Position numbers and translations under genes: made by a program. DNA of 7,300 nt from Chitinophagales bacterium (GTDB lineage: Bacteria; Bacteroidota; Bacteroidia; Chitinophagales; Saprospiraceae): NCBI GenBank assembly GCA_013297575.1, contig JAAFHO010000278.1, forward strand, positions 1 to 7,300, given 5' to 3'. Below the pieces are notes generated by a model, which was not told where the DNA came from, searched no databases, and saw only the letters and a list, made by a program, of their open reading frames with translations. Below, in pieces: positions 1 to 6,578 of the stretch; positions within the stretch are counted from its first letter, which is position 1, and every line of letters begins with the position of its first letter.

Positions 1-1199
1 CCCTCCTCGATTTTGCAGGTGGTATTGGTATGATGAACGTAGGACACACCCCGCAAAGCGTAGTGCGCGCCGTGAAAAAGCAGATGGACAAAATTGTGCA
101 TGCCTGTAATATTGTGGCCACCCACGAACCCGCTGTGGCTTTGGCCGAAATGCTCAATAGGGTGACACCTGGCGATTTTCAGAAGAAAACCATGCTTGCC
201 AATTCCGGTTCCGAAGCCGTAGAAATCGCCGTAAATGTAGCCAAATACTATACCCAACGCCCCGGTATTATTGTATTTGAAGGCGGCTACCACGGACGCA
301 CACTGCTCACGATGAGCCTCACGAGTAAATACGCCTTGTTTAAAAAAGGCTATGGCACTTCTTTTCCAGATATCTACCGCTTACACGCCCCTAATATGTA
401 CCGCGTCCCCGATGGTATGACGGCTGCAAAATACTTAGATTATTGCCTCCATCGCTTGGATGATGCCCTTATTTCGCAGGTAGATCCTTCTGCGGTGGCG
501 GCTATTCTGATTGAACCTATTTTGGGCGAAGGCGGATTTGTTCCCGTACCTGCACCATTTTTACAACGCCTGCGGGAGATTGCAGACCAGCACGGTATTG
601 TCCTTATATTTGATGAAATACAGTGTGGAATGGGACGTACAGGAAAACTATTTGCCTGCGAACACGCGGGCGTTGCGCCAGATTTGATTACTTGTGCCAA
701 AAGCCTCGGCGCGGGTTTGCCCATTGCAGCGGTAACGGGTCGGGCAGAAATATTGGACAAACCGCATTTGGGTGCAGTAGGTGGCACTTACTCGGGTAGT
801 CCTGTGGCATCGGCTGGTGCATTGGAAGCGTTGAAAATTTTGTCCAGCCCTGCTTTTTTGGCGAAATCGGAGAAAGTAGGCCGCCAAATGAGCCGAATAC
901 TGGCGCAATGGAAGAAAAAATACCCACTCTTGGGCGATGCTCGCGGTGTTGGCGCAATGCAAGTGGTGGAATTTGTAAAAGATCGCACCTCCAAGACACC
1001 CGATCCCGATCTAACCTTAGAAATCATCAAAGATGCTGTTTCTAATGGTATTTTGCTGATCCGTGCTGGCCTATATTCCAATTGTATCCGCTTGTTGCCG
1101 CCTTTGGTCATTACACCCAATCAACTCGATGAAGGTTTGGCAGTATTGGAAGGCGCGATTCAACGGGCGCACGAAAAACGAGGTTTTATAACTATTTAG
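1..1199 (+). CDS. Class III PLP-dependent aminotransferase, 4-aminobutyrate aminotransferase-like (5' truncated)
   Basis: Fold-type I PLP enzyme that would move an amino group, probably from an omega-amino acid such as GABA, to 2-oxoglutarate in the cytoplasm. The frame is already open at base 3, giving LLDFAGGIG before the first ATG (base 30), so that ATG is internal. By comparison with E. coli GabT, about 40 N-terminal residues are missing. Counting from the base-30 Met: GSEA at 60-63 (cofactor phosphate), YHGR at 87-90, IEPILGEGGF at 161-170, DEIQ at 195-198 (Asp to the pyridine nitrogen), Lys224 in CAKS (Schiff base) and GGTYSGSP at 251-258. Residues aligning with GabT I50, R141, E211, K268 and R398 are all present (Ile at bases 24-26, R90, E167, K224, R354). 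This favours a GABA-type enzyme, though 5-aminovalerate or other omega-amino acids cannot be excluded. The stop is TAG at 1197-1199. No pathway partner is visible; the next gene is an unrelated transporter 260 bp downstream. Confidence 0.93.
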   Translation, partial: LLDFAGGIGMMNVGHTPQSVVRAVKKQMDKIVHACNIVATHEPAVALAEMLNRVTPGDFQKKTMLANSGSEAVEIAVNVAKYYTQRPGIIVFEGGYHGRTLLTMSLTSKYALFKKGYGTSFPDIYRLHAPNMYRVPDGMTAAKYLDYCLHRLDDALISQVDPSAVAAILIEPILGEGGFVPVPAPFLQRLREIADQHGIVLIFDEIQCGMGRTGKLFACEHAGVAPDLITCAKSLGAGLPIAAVTGRAEILDKPHLGAVGGTYSGSPVASAGALEALKILSSPAFLAKSEKVGRQMSRILAQWKKKYPLLGDARGVGAMQVVEFVKDRTSKTPDPDLTLEIIKDAVSNGILLIRAGLYSNCIRLLPPLVITPNQLDEGLAVLEGAIQRAHEKRGFITI

Positions 1200-1265
1200 T
1201 ACACTGTAAAATAAGTTTTTTAGGTTTTGATGTCTCTATTTTTGTCATATTAGTAACGGTTGATT

Positions 1266-1383
1266 GACCCAGAATGGGTCAAATGTTTATAGCAAAATCG
1301 TAGTTTCAATATGTGTGCGACCCTGTCGGGGTCGAATGTCATACAGCCACATTGCTCTATAAACATTTGACCCATTCTGGGTC
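1266..1383. repeat. Perfect 27-nt inverted repeat inside the element
   Basis: The left arm (1266-1292) and right arm (1357-1383) are exact reverse complements over 27 nt and are separated by 64 nt. The outer 15 nt of each arm is itself a palindrome: GACCCAGAATGGGTC at 1266-1280 and GACCCATTCTGGGTC at 1369-1383, each with a 6-bp stem and 3-nt loop. Each arm can therefore fold alone or pair with the other, giving two alternative structures. The inner 12 nt of each arm (AAATGTTTATAG and its complement) is not self-complementary. Confidence 0.9.
1318..1334. repeat. Central GACCC/GGGTC hairpin
   Basis: CGACCC (1318-1323) pairs with GGGTCG (1329-1334) around a 5-nt loop, with a possible extra G-T pair inside. 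It shares the GACCC...GGGTC core with the two flanking hairpins at 1266-1280 and 1369-1383 but has a different loop. The element thus contains three versions of one motif at roughly 50-nt intervals. Confidence 0.8.
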
Positions 1384-1459
1384 GGTTATACCATTAAAAC
1401 CTAAAAAAACTTATTTTAACTATTCTATTTAACTACAACATATTTACGTATAAAGTATT

Positions 1460-4400
1460 ATGAATCAAAATTTTACACTTAAAATATGTTTATTGTTTTG
1501 CTTACTTGGCACTTCGAGTATTTTTGCCCAAAAAGCAACAATCACCGGTAAAGTAACCGATGCAAGTACGGGTGAAACATTAATAGGGGCAACTGTTGTT
1601 ATCAAAAACAGCCGTTCCGGCACGGTCACCGATGTAGATGGCAACTATACCATTCCCGTTGAAAAAAATGATATTTTGGTTTGTACTTATACGGGTTATG
1701 TAGAACAATCCATCGCCATAGATAACCGTACCACAATTGATATTGCAATGGCACAAACCGAATCCCAATTGCAAGAATTGGTAGTAGTAGGTTATGGTGT
1801 TCAACGCAAAAGCCAACTCACGGGTGCTATTGCCAGTATTAGTAATAAAGACTTTAAAGACCAACCCGTGTCTAATTTGGCCAATAGCGTACAAGGACGC
1901 GTTACGGGCCTCAATGTATCCACACCTTCTGGTACGCCCGGAGCGGGTTTGTTGGTGAGTATTCGGGGCAATAATGCGCCTTTGTACGTCGTGGATGGTA
2001 TTCCCCTGATTGCAGAAAGTAATTCCGCGCTTTCTACGTCGTTCAATACCTCTGGCGAAACGGTAGGACAAGGCCAAACCCTGAGTTCGGTATCCGATAT
2101 TAACCCCAATGATATAGAGTCGATCGAAATATTAAAAGATGCTTCCGCAGCGGCCATTTACGGTGCTCGTGCTGCCAATGGTGTCATCCTCATTACGACA
2201 AAACGGGGCAAATCTGGTTCATCGGAAGTGAGTTTGAACTATTACACCGGTGTGCAACGCGTGGCACGGCCTATCAAATTTATGTCATCGGATGAGTGGG
2301 TGTCGCTCATTGAAGAAGGACGGAAAAATGATTTGGACAAGTACAATCAAGATCCAGCCTATTTTGGCGACGATTTTGATCCTGCTTTATTGACCGATCC
2401 ATTGGTGGGTTTTGACCAAACGGGCGTGAATACCAATTGGCTTAATGAAGTAACCCGAACGGCACCCATCAGCAACTACGAAATGTCGATGCGGGGTGGC
2501 AATGACAAAACGCGTTTTTTCACCAGCGCAGGTTTTTACGACCAAAAAGGGATTGTTATCGAAAATTTCTACAAGCGTTTTACCTATCGCCTCAATCTCG
2601 ACCACAAAATAAACGAAAAGTTAAATATTGGTACCACAATCAATACTTCATTTTCGCGCAACCGCCGCAGTTTCAATGACGATACATATACTGGAATTAT
2701 TACCAATGCCTTGGGCGCATCGCCGTTGATGCCCGTGTATGAACAAGATGGTTCTTATGCCAATTTTGCGAATTACCAAGTGAGTTGGTTGTCGGATAAT
2801 CCCGTTAAATCGGCCAAAGAAATCCGTGCTTATACCAATGTTTACCGCGTATTAGGTTCCGTTTTTGGCGATTATAGCATTTTGCCTGCTTTGAAATTTC
2901 GCAGTACATTTTCCACAGATGCTTCGTTTTTGTTTGATACGCAATTCAAATCGCCCATTACTACAGATGGCGAGCCTATTGGTGGCGAAGCATTTGAATC
3001 CAATTTTAGGAATATTACTTGGTTGAACGAAAATACCCTGAATTTCCACAAAGAATTAGGCAAAAATAGCCTCGATCTTTTGGGTGGTGTATCTTTCCAA
3101 AATACCGATATTCAATTAGCAACAGCCACAGGGCAAGGGTTTCCGCCGGGCGGTTTGGAGCGCGTTTCTAGTGCCGCCAATATCGTTAATGCGACCTCTG
3201 CGGGTGGTGGTTTTGGGTTGGTATCGTTTATTGGTCGTGTCAATTATGGTTTCAAAGACCGCTATTTGCTCACGGGTAGTTTCCGTTCGGATGGTTCTTC
3301 GCGTTTTTCACAAAACAATCGTTTTGGCGTTTTTCCATCGGCGGCTTTGGCTTGGCGTTTGAGTAGCGAGCCATTTATGCAAAGTAATAAGTTGTTTTCC
3401 GACCTCAAATTGCGGGTGAGTTATGGCTTAACTGGCGACCAGGAAATCGGTGATTTTCAGAATGTTACGTTCTATTCTGCATCGCGGTACGATGGTTTGC
3501 CGGGTTTGCAATTGCGCAATTTGGCCGATCCCAATTTGTCGTGGCAGAGCAATCGTTCATTTAATACCGGGATTGATTACGAAATAAAAGGTGGCCGTTT
3601 TGCAGGTGCATTGGAGTTTTTCCAAGCCACCAAAACGCGTTTATTGAGCGAAGATATTATCCAAGGCACCACAGGTTTTTCTACTGTAACACGCAATAGC
3701 GGCGAAGTGCAAAATATGGGTGTAGAATTTAATATCAGAGCAGTAGCCGTGCGCAAAAAAGACTTCCGTTGGGATGTGAATTTCAATACTACTTGGATCA
3801 AAAACGAGATCAAAAAACTCAGTTCGGATGGTGTTTACCTCAATGCATATAGCGATTTGGAATCGACGCATATCCTGAAAGTTGGCCAACCGCTGGGCTC
3901 TTTTATTGGTCTTAAATTTACAGGTATTGACCCACAAACCGGTGATGCTACTTTTGAAGACACCAATGGCGATGGCCTGATTGATTACGATGATGCGCAA
4001 ATTATTGGGAAAGCAACGCCTGATTTTTTTGGTGGTATAACTAATAGTTTTACTTGGAAAAACGTCGATTTAAGCATATTTACGCGCTTTACACAGGGCA
4101 ATGACGTGTATAACCTGATCCGTTCAACGACCGAAACACTGGGCTATGGCAACGATGGCGGCCTGAGTTCGGTTTATGCAAATAACACAGTGAATGTGCG
4201 TAATCGGTGGAAAAAACCAGGCGATGTAGCGGAATACGGTCGCGCATCGTTTATTTATCCCAACTACTATCAAAACTCCTCGCAAATGCTGGAAGATGGT
4301 TCGTTTATTCGGATTCAAAATGTTACTTTGGGGTATACGTTTCCGGGCAAACGCATGAATGGTTCAAGGATTTATTTTGAAGGCCAAAACCTATATTTGT

Positions 4401-4531
4401 TCTCGAAATACAAGGGTTTTGACCCAGAAGTGTCTTCTAATGGCGGTTTATCGGATCGTACGGCTGGCGTGGATTATGGGGCGTACCCGCAGGCGAGGAC
4501 TTTGTTGGTGGGGTTTAATGTGAAGTTTTGA
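1460..4531 (+). CDS. SusC/RagA-family TonB-dependent outer-membrane transporter
   Basis: A 1023-residue outer-membrane transporter that would import large ligands, usually oligosaccharides or peptides, using TonB/ExbBD energy. The start is at 1460, which gives a signal peptide (basic K8, hydrophobic 9-22, likely cleavage after IFAQ at 24). A carboxypeptidase-D regulatory-like domain follows (about 28-97). Next come the conserved ELVVVGYGVQRK segment (106-117) and the plug domain (to about 250) with SIRG at 167-170, PLYVVDGIP at 174-182 and DIESIEILKDASAAAIYGAR at 218-237. The rest is a 22-strand-type barrel ending in GFNVKF, the terminal Phe expected of outer-membrane proteins. A calcium-type loop, DTNGDGLIDYDD, lies at 834-845, as in many SusC proteins. 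There is no STN domain, so FecA-style anti-sigma signalling is not suggested. Length is normal for the family. No SusD lipoprotein gene lies on either side, so the substrate cannot be inferred. No Shine-Dalgarno or clear promoter is seen. Confidence 0.97.
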   Translation: MNQNFTLKICLLFCLLGTSSIFAQKATITGKVTDASTGETLIGATVVIKNSRSGTVTDVDGNYTIPVEKNDILVCTYTGYVEQSIAIDNRTTIDIAMAQTESQLQELVVVGYGVQRKSQLTGAIASISNKDFKDQPVSNLANSVQGRVTGLNVSTPSGTPGAGLLVSIRGNNAPLYVVDGIPLIAESNSALSTSFNTSGETVGQGQTLSSVSDINPNDIESIEILKDASAAAIYGARAANGVILITTKRGKSGSSEVSLNYYTGVQRVARPIKFMSSDEWVSLIEEGRKNDLDKYNQDPAYFGDDFDPALLTDPLVGFDQTGVNTNWLNEVTRTAPISNYEMSMRGGNDKTRFFTSAGFYDQKGIVIENFYKRFTYRLNLDHKINEKLNIGTTINTSFSRNRRSFNDDTYTGIITNALGASPLMPVYEQDGSYANFANYQVSWLSDNPVKSAKEIRAYTNVYRVLGSVFGDYSILPALKFRSTFSTDASFLFDTQFKSPITTDGEPIGGEAFESNFRNITWLNENTLNFHKELGKNSLDLLGGVSFQNTDIQLATATGQGFPPGGLERVSSAANIVNATSAGGGFGLVSFIGRVNYGFKDRYLLTGSFRSDGSSRFSQNNRFGVFPSAALAWRLSSEPFMQSNKLFSDLKLRVSYGLTGDQEIGDFQNVTFYSASRYDGLPGLQLRNLADPNLSWQSNRSFNTGIDYEIKGGRFAGALEFFQATKTRLLSEDIIQGTTGFSTVTRNSGEVQNMGVEFNIRAVAVRKKDFRWDVNFNTTWIKNEIKKLSSDGVYLNAYSDLESTHILKVGQPLGSFIGLKFTGIDPQTGDATFEDTNGDGLIDYDDAQIIGKATPDFFGGITNSFTWKNVDLSIFTRFTQGNDVYNLIRSTTETLGYGNDGGLSSVYANNTVNVRNRWKKPGDVAEYGRASFIYPNYYQNSSQMLEDGSFIRIQNVTLGYTFPGKRMNGSRIYFEGQNLYLFSKYKGFDPEVSSNGGLSDRTAGVDYGAYPQARTLLVGFNVKF

Positions 4532-4920
4532 TGAGAGGGGGATGGGGGCTGCATTTTCAGTTGGCTACAAATTGTAGTCAACTGAAAATGCAATCAGCCG
4601 ATGGTAAAAACTATCTGACCGATGTTGCCGACACCAAGCAACTTTTCAGCCTCATTTAGTCCATTCCTTTGCCCAAGGCAAGGCAGAGCCTTTCAAACAG
4701 CACCGAAGAACATTGATTTTACAGCAGCAGCATTAATTTTTAACCTATTCATTCGGCACTTAAAACATATTCTTATTTATACCGTTTTGCTGTCTTATTT
4801 GGAATGCTTCCCGAAACAAGGGCATCCAAAGTTATATCATCGATACCTGTAATAAAACAATCCTACGGGAAGGTGTGTAAAAATAGGTATTACAATTTTA
4901 ACCTTTTAATTAATAAAATA
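4532..4920. other. Intergenic region without a credible gene, 389 bp
   Basis: Apart from the hairpin at 4550-4592, this stretch shows little. A 76-codon frame at 4622-4852 has no recognisable domain and no supporting start context, and it overlaps the leader of the next gene. A short stem, TTGCC-CAA-GGCAA, lies at 4669-4681. The last 100 bases are AT-rich, as expected for a promoter and leader, but no TAnnTTTG -7 box is present. No tRNA or recognisable riboswitch was seen. Confidence 0.5.
4550..4592 (+). terminator. Strong hairpin after the SusC gene, probable terminator
   Basis: TGCATTTTCAGTTG (4550-4563) pairs perfectly with 4579-4592. The stem continues through a G-T pair (4564/4578) into CTACAA/TTGTAG (4565-4570/4572-4577), so about 21 pairs close on a tiny loop. 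It begins 18 bases after the stop codon. No T-run follows the stem, so it may act by protecting the mRNA 3' end or through a factor instead of as a classic intrinsic terminator. Near symmetry means it would work in either direction. Confidence 0.65.
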
Positions 4921-6489
4921 ATGAAATTCAATTACTCATTTTTTACCTTTTTATGCTATTTTTGCCTAAGTACTTCGTTTATTTATGCACAAAACAATGT
5001 CACTTACGATGATAGTTTTTTGAATAATGGTTATCAAGAATTTAGCGTAATACCACAATCAACATCCTCTGCCTTAGGTATGGATAGGCAGTCGGATGGA
5101 AAATTACTGACGATTTCTGTAGTATATTCCAATTTTGCCATAGCTAATGGAGTTGGGATCAATCGTTTTAATGAAGATGGCAGTTTGGATGCATCTTTTG
5201 CCGACAATGGGCTGTTTTTCTTTCTGCGCGACTCTTTTGATTGCGAGATAAAAGATGTCCATGTATTGCCGAATGGAAAGATACTTTTTGGTGCAACATT
5301 CACTAGTTATTACGATGATACTAACAACTATTTTGCGCTGTTCCGCCTGAATGCCGATGGCAGTCCCGATGATTCATTTGGTGCTGACGGTATTCGGAAT
5401 TATGACAATAGTTATTTCGCATATCCTACCAATTTTAGTACAGCACTCCTTCCTGATGGTACGATATTATCAGCCATGATTAGTTATAACAATCAGGATC
5501 TTTTTGTGGTTAAGTTTTTACCCAATGGCGATTTAGATGTGTCTTTTGGTTCTAATGGTGTATCAACGCCATCGCCGGATAATTTGCCGGATGAAAACCT
5601 ATCCGAGATTTGGTCAGTTTTATTACCTTCTGGCGGATTTATTATCGCTACATCAGGTTTCAATACCGCATATTACCTGACAAAATTTCTCCCAAATGGG
5701 GCAATTGATACGGATTATAGTTTCAGTGGCACTGCTACCTTCCCTGTGTTTCCGGGCTATTATCCAGCAAATCTTGGGCGACCACTACTACAATCATCGG
5801 GTAAAGTAGTATTGTCTGTGCTTGACTTTGATGATAACGACGTAGTTTCGAGTTATCTTTTTCGTGCCAGTGAAGACGGCGGTTTTGATAGCGATTTTGG
5901 GCTCGATGGTTATACCGAGGAAAGTTTTGGGCAGTTAGCGGCTTTTTCAACCTGTCTATATGAAATGCCTGATGGCGGTATTTTGGGTGTTGGTGCCGTT
6001 CTTCCAGATCCAAACTCAGAAGGCGTTATTGCATTCTTTAAATATTCGTCTGATGGGAAGGTGGACGAAAGTTTTGGCCAAAACGGACATGTTCCTTTTC
6101 TTGAACAAGATGCCGTTCCTTACGATGCCGTTATTGCACCCAACAATAAGATTACAATTTGTGGCGATGGCTATGCTGATGATGGCAGCATGATCGCTCG
6201 TTTTAATTTGGAAGGCATCAGCACAACGGCAGAAGCGCAATTATTAAATGCTTCGTTGATGTTATCTCCTAATCCAGCAACCGACCATTTGAATATCCAA
6301 TGGGCAGAAGATGCTCCGATAGAGGCGGTTGAAATACTAAACGTGCAAGGACAATTGGTGCAACAATACAGTTCTGTGAACCAAAACGCTATTGTATTGC
6401 CGAAGATGACTGCTGGTCATTATTTGCTTAAAATTCGGGATACTAAGGGCAGAGTAGGCGTGCAAGGGTTTGTAAAAATGGGTGAATAA
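4921..6489 (+). CDS. Secreted delta-60 repeat protein with T9SS type A sorting domain
   Basis: A 522-residue exported protein, probably a beta-propeller displayed on the surface or released through the type IX secretion system. The start at 4921 was chosen over an in-frame ATG at 4804 because it places a signal peptide at the N-terminus (hydrophobic 5-22, likely cleavage after IYAQ at 24). Delta-60 boundaries (S/D-F-x-x-[ND]-G) occur at about 32, 92, 152, 208, 266, 325 and 384, spaced 56-60 residues apart. Each is preceded by a DG-[SG]-x-D turn and followed by a (P)-[DNS]-G-K/G strand pair. The repeat near 266 is degenerate (DYSFSG). A final half-repeat without the SFG end spans about 402-434. 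The C-terminal 80 residues match the T9SS type A domain: LSPNPATDHLNI (448-459), VEILNVQGQLV (470-480) and AGHYLLKI (498-505). Ligand and function are unknown. It lies 389 bp from the SusC gene behind a hairpin, so it is probably transcribed separately. Confidence 0.93.
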   Translation: MKFNYSFFTFLCYFCLSTSFIYAQNNVTYDDSFLNNGYQEFSVIPQSTSSALGMDRQSDGKLLTISVVYSNFAIANGVGINRFNEDGSLDASFADNGLFFFLRDSFDCEIKDVHVLPNGKILFGATFTSYYDDTNNYFALFRLNADGSPDDSFGADGIRNYDNSYFAYPTNFSTALLPDGTILSAMISYNNQDLFVVKFLPNGDLDVSFGSNGVSTPSPDNLPDENLSEIWSVLLPSGGFIIATSGFNTAYYLTKFLPNGAIDTDYSFSGTATFPVFPGYYPANLGRPLLQSSGKVVLSVLDFDDNDVVSSYLFRASEDGGFDSDFGLDGYTEESFGQLAAFSTCLYEMPDGGILGVGAVLPDPNSEGVIAFFKYSSDGKVDESFGQNGHVPFLEQDAVPYDAVIAPNNKITICGDGYADDGSMIARFNLEGISTTAEAQLLNASLMLSPNPATDHLNIQWAEDAPIEAVEILNVQGQLVQQYSSVNQNAIVLPKMTAGHYLLKIRDTKGRVGVQGFVKMGE

Positions 6490-6503
6490 AACCTGACGGT
6501 TTT
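6488..6503 (+). terminator. Small hairpin overlapping the stop codon, possible weak terminator
   Basis: AAAACC (6488-6493) and GGTTTT (6498-6503) form a perfect 6-bp stem with a TGAC loop. The stem starts inside the TAA stop codon, and a TTTT run follows at 6509-6512 after GCTCG. The stem is AT-rich and only two pairs are G-C, so any termination would be weak. The larger palindrome just downstream is the better candidate. Confidence 0.3.
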
Positions 6504-6511
6504 GCTCGTTT

Positions 6512-6570
6512 TATACGATTAACCAAGTAAATTGAAAATACAATTTTCAATTTACTTGGTTAATCGTATA
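6512..6570. repeat. Perfect 28-bp inverted repeat between the T9SS protein and ATPase genes
   Basis: The left arm (6512-6539) and right arm (6543-6570) are exact reverse complements over 28 nt around a 3-nt loop (ACA). In RNA this makes a long hairpin 22 bases after the upstream stop codon, so it can serve as that gene's 3' end. In DNA it could be a two-fold operator. The last four bases of the right arm are the first half of the -7 promoter box of the next gene, so hairpin and promoter physically overlap. Confidence 0.92.
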
Positions 6571-6574
6571 TTTG
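6567..6574 (+). promoter_or_regulatory. Bacteroidota-type -7 promoter box for the ATPase gene
   Basis: TATATTTG matches the Bacteroidota primary sigma-factor -7 consensus TAnnTTTG exactly. It is separated from the ATG at 6579 by only CACC. Transcription normally begins a few bases downstream of this box, so the mRNA would start at or very near the start codon and be leaderless. No clear TTG is found at the usual 19-21 base spacing upstream, so the promoter may be weak or depend on an activator. Confidence 0.55.
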
Positions 6575-6578
6575 CACC

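Larger units (their letters stand above)
1207..1418. repeat. Nested palindromic element (MITE/REP-like), about 212 bp
   Basis: Non-coding element filling most of the gap between the aminotransferase and the SusC gene. The outer arms are 1207-1228 and 1396-1418. They are inverted copies (22 vs 23 nt) that differ only in the length of a T/A run (6 vs 7). Inside them sit perfect 27-nt inverted arms at 1266-1292 and 1357-1383, and a separate hairpin at 1318-1334 lies between these. There is no reading frame of note. Terminal inverted repeats at this size suggest a miniature transposable or REP-like element, but no target-site duplication is visible directly outside the arms. It could also act as a transcriptional or RNA-level barrier between the two genes. 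The structure is seen directly; its mobile origin is inference. Confidence 0.75.

Noticed and set aside
1237..1244. TATTTTTG, a match to the -7 promoter consensus, inside the nested element
   Set aside because: No TTG at the expected spacing upstream, and it lies more than 200 bases before the SusC start with the inner palindromes in between. A chance match in AT-rich DNA is likely.
1266..1383. The three GACCC hairpins as a small CRISPR array
   Set aside because: The units are inverted relative to each other, have different loops and lengths, and are not direct repeats with uniform spacers.
1366..1396. TTTG followed 19 bases later by TACCATTA as a promoter for the SusC gene
   Set aside because: The -7 part has two mismatches, including the final G. 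Not convincing enough to call.
1200..1459. Target-site duplications flanking the nested element
   Set aside because: Bases directly outside the outer arms (ending at 1206, starting at 1419) do not match each other, so insertion by a duplicating transposase is not demonstrated.
1580..2077. A 165-codon antisense open frame within the SusC gene, and others like it
   Set aside because: It lies opposite strongly conserved plug-domain coding sequence and its translation has no family resemblance. It is a shadow frame.
4593..4700. A short minus-strand frame reading roughly LNEAEKLLGVGNIGQIVFTIG, as a gene remnant
   Set aside because: It lies between two stops under 30 codons apart, has no start, and resembles no family I can name with confidence.
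4622..4852. A 76-codon open frame on the + strand between the SusC and T9SS genes
   Set aside because: Low-complexity, phenylalanine- and proline-rich translation with no recognisable domain, no start context, and overlap with the leader of the next gene. It is most likely chance.
4804..4920. A 39-residue N-terminal extension of the delta-60 protein from an upstream in-frame ATG
   Set aside because: The extension would bury the signal peptide that begins exactly at 4921, and its sequence is not signal-like. A protein with a T9SS sorting domain needs an N-terminal signal peptide.
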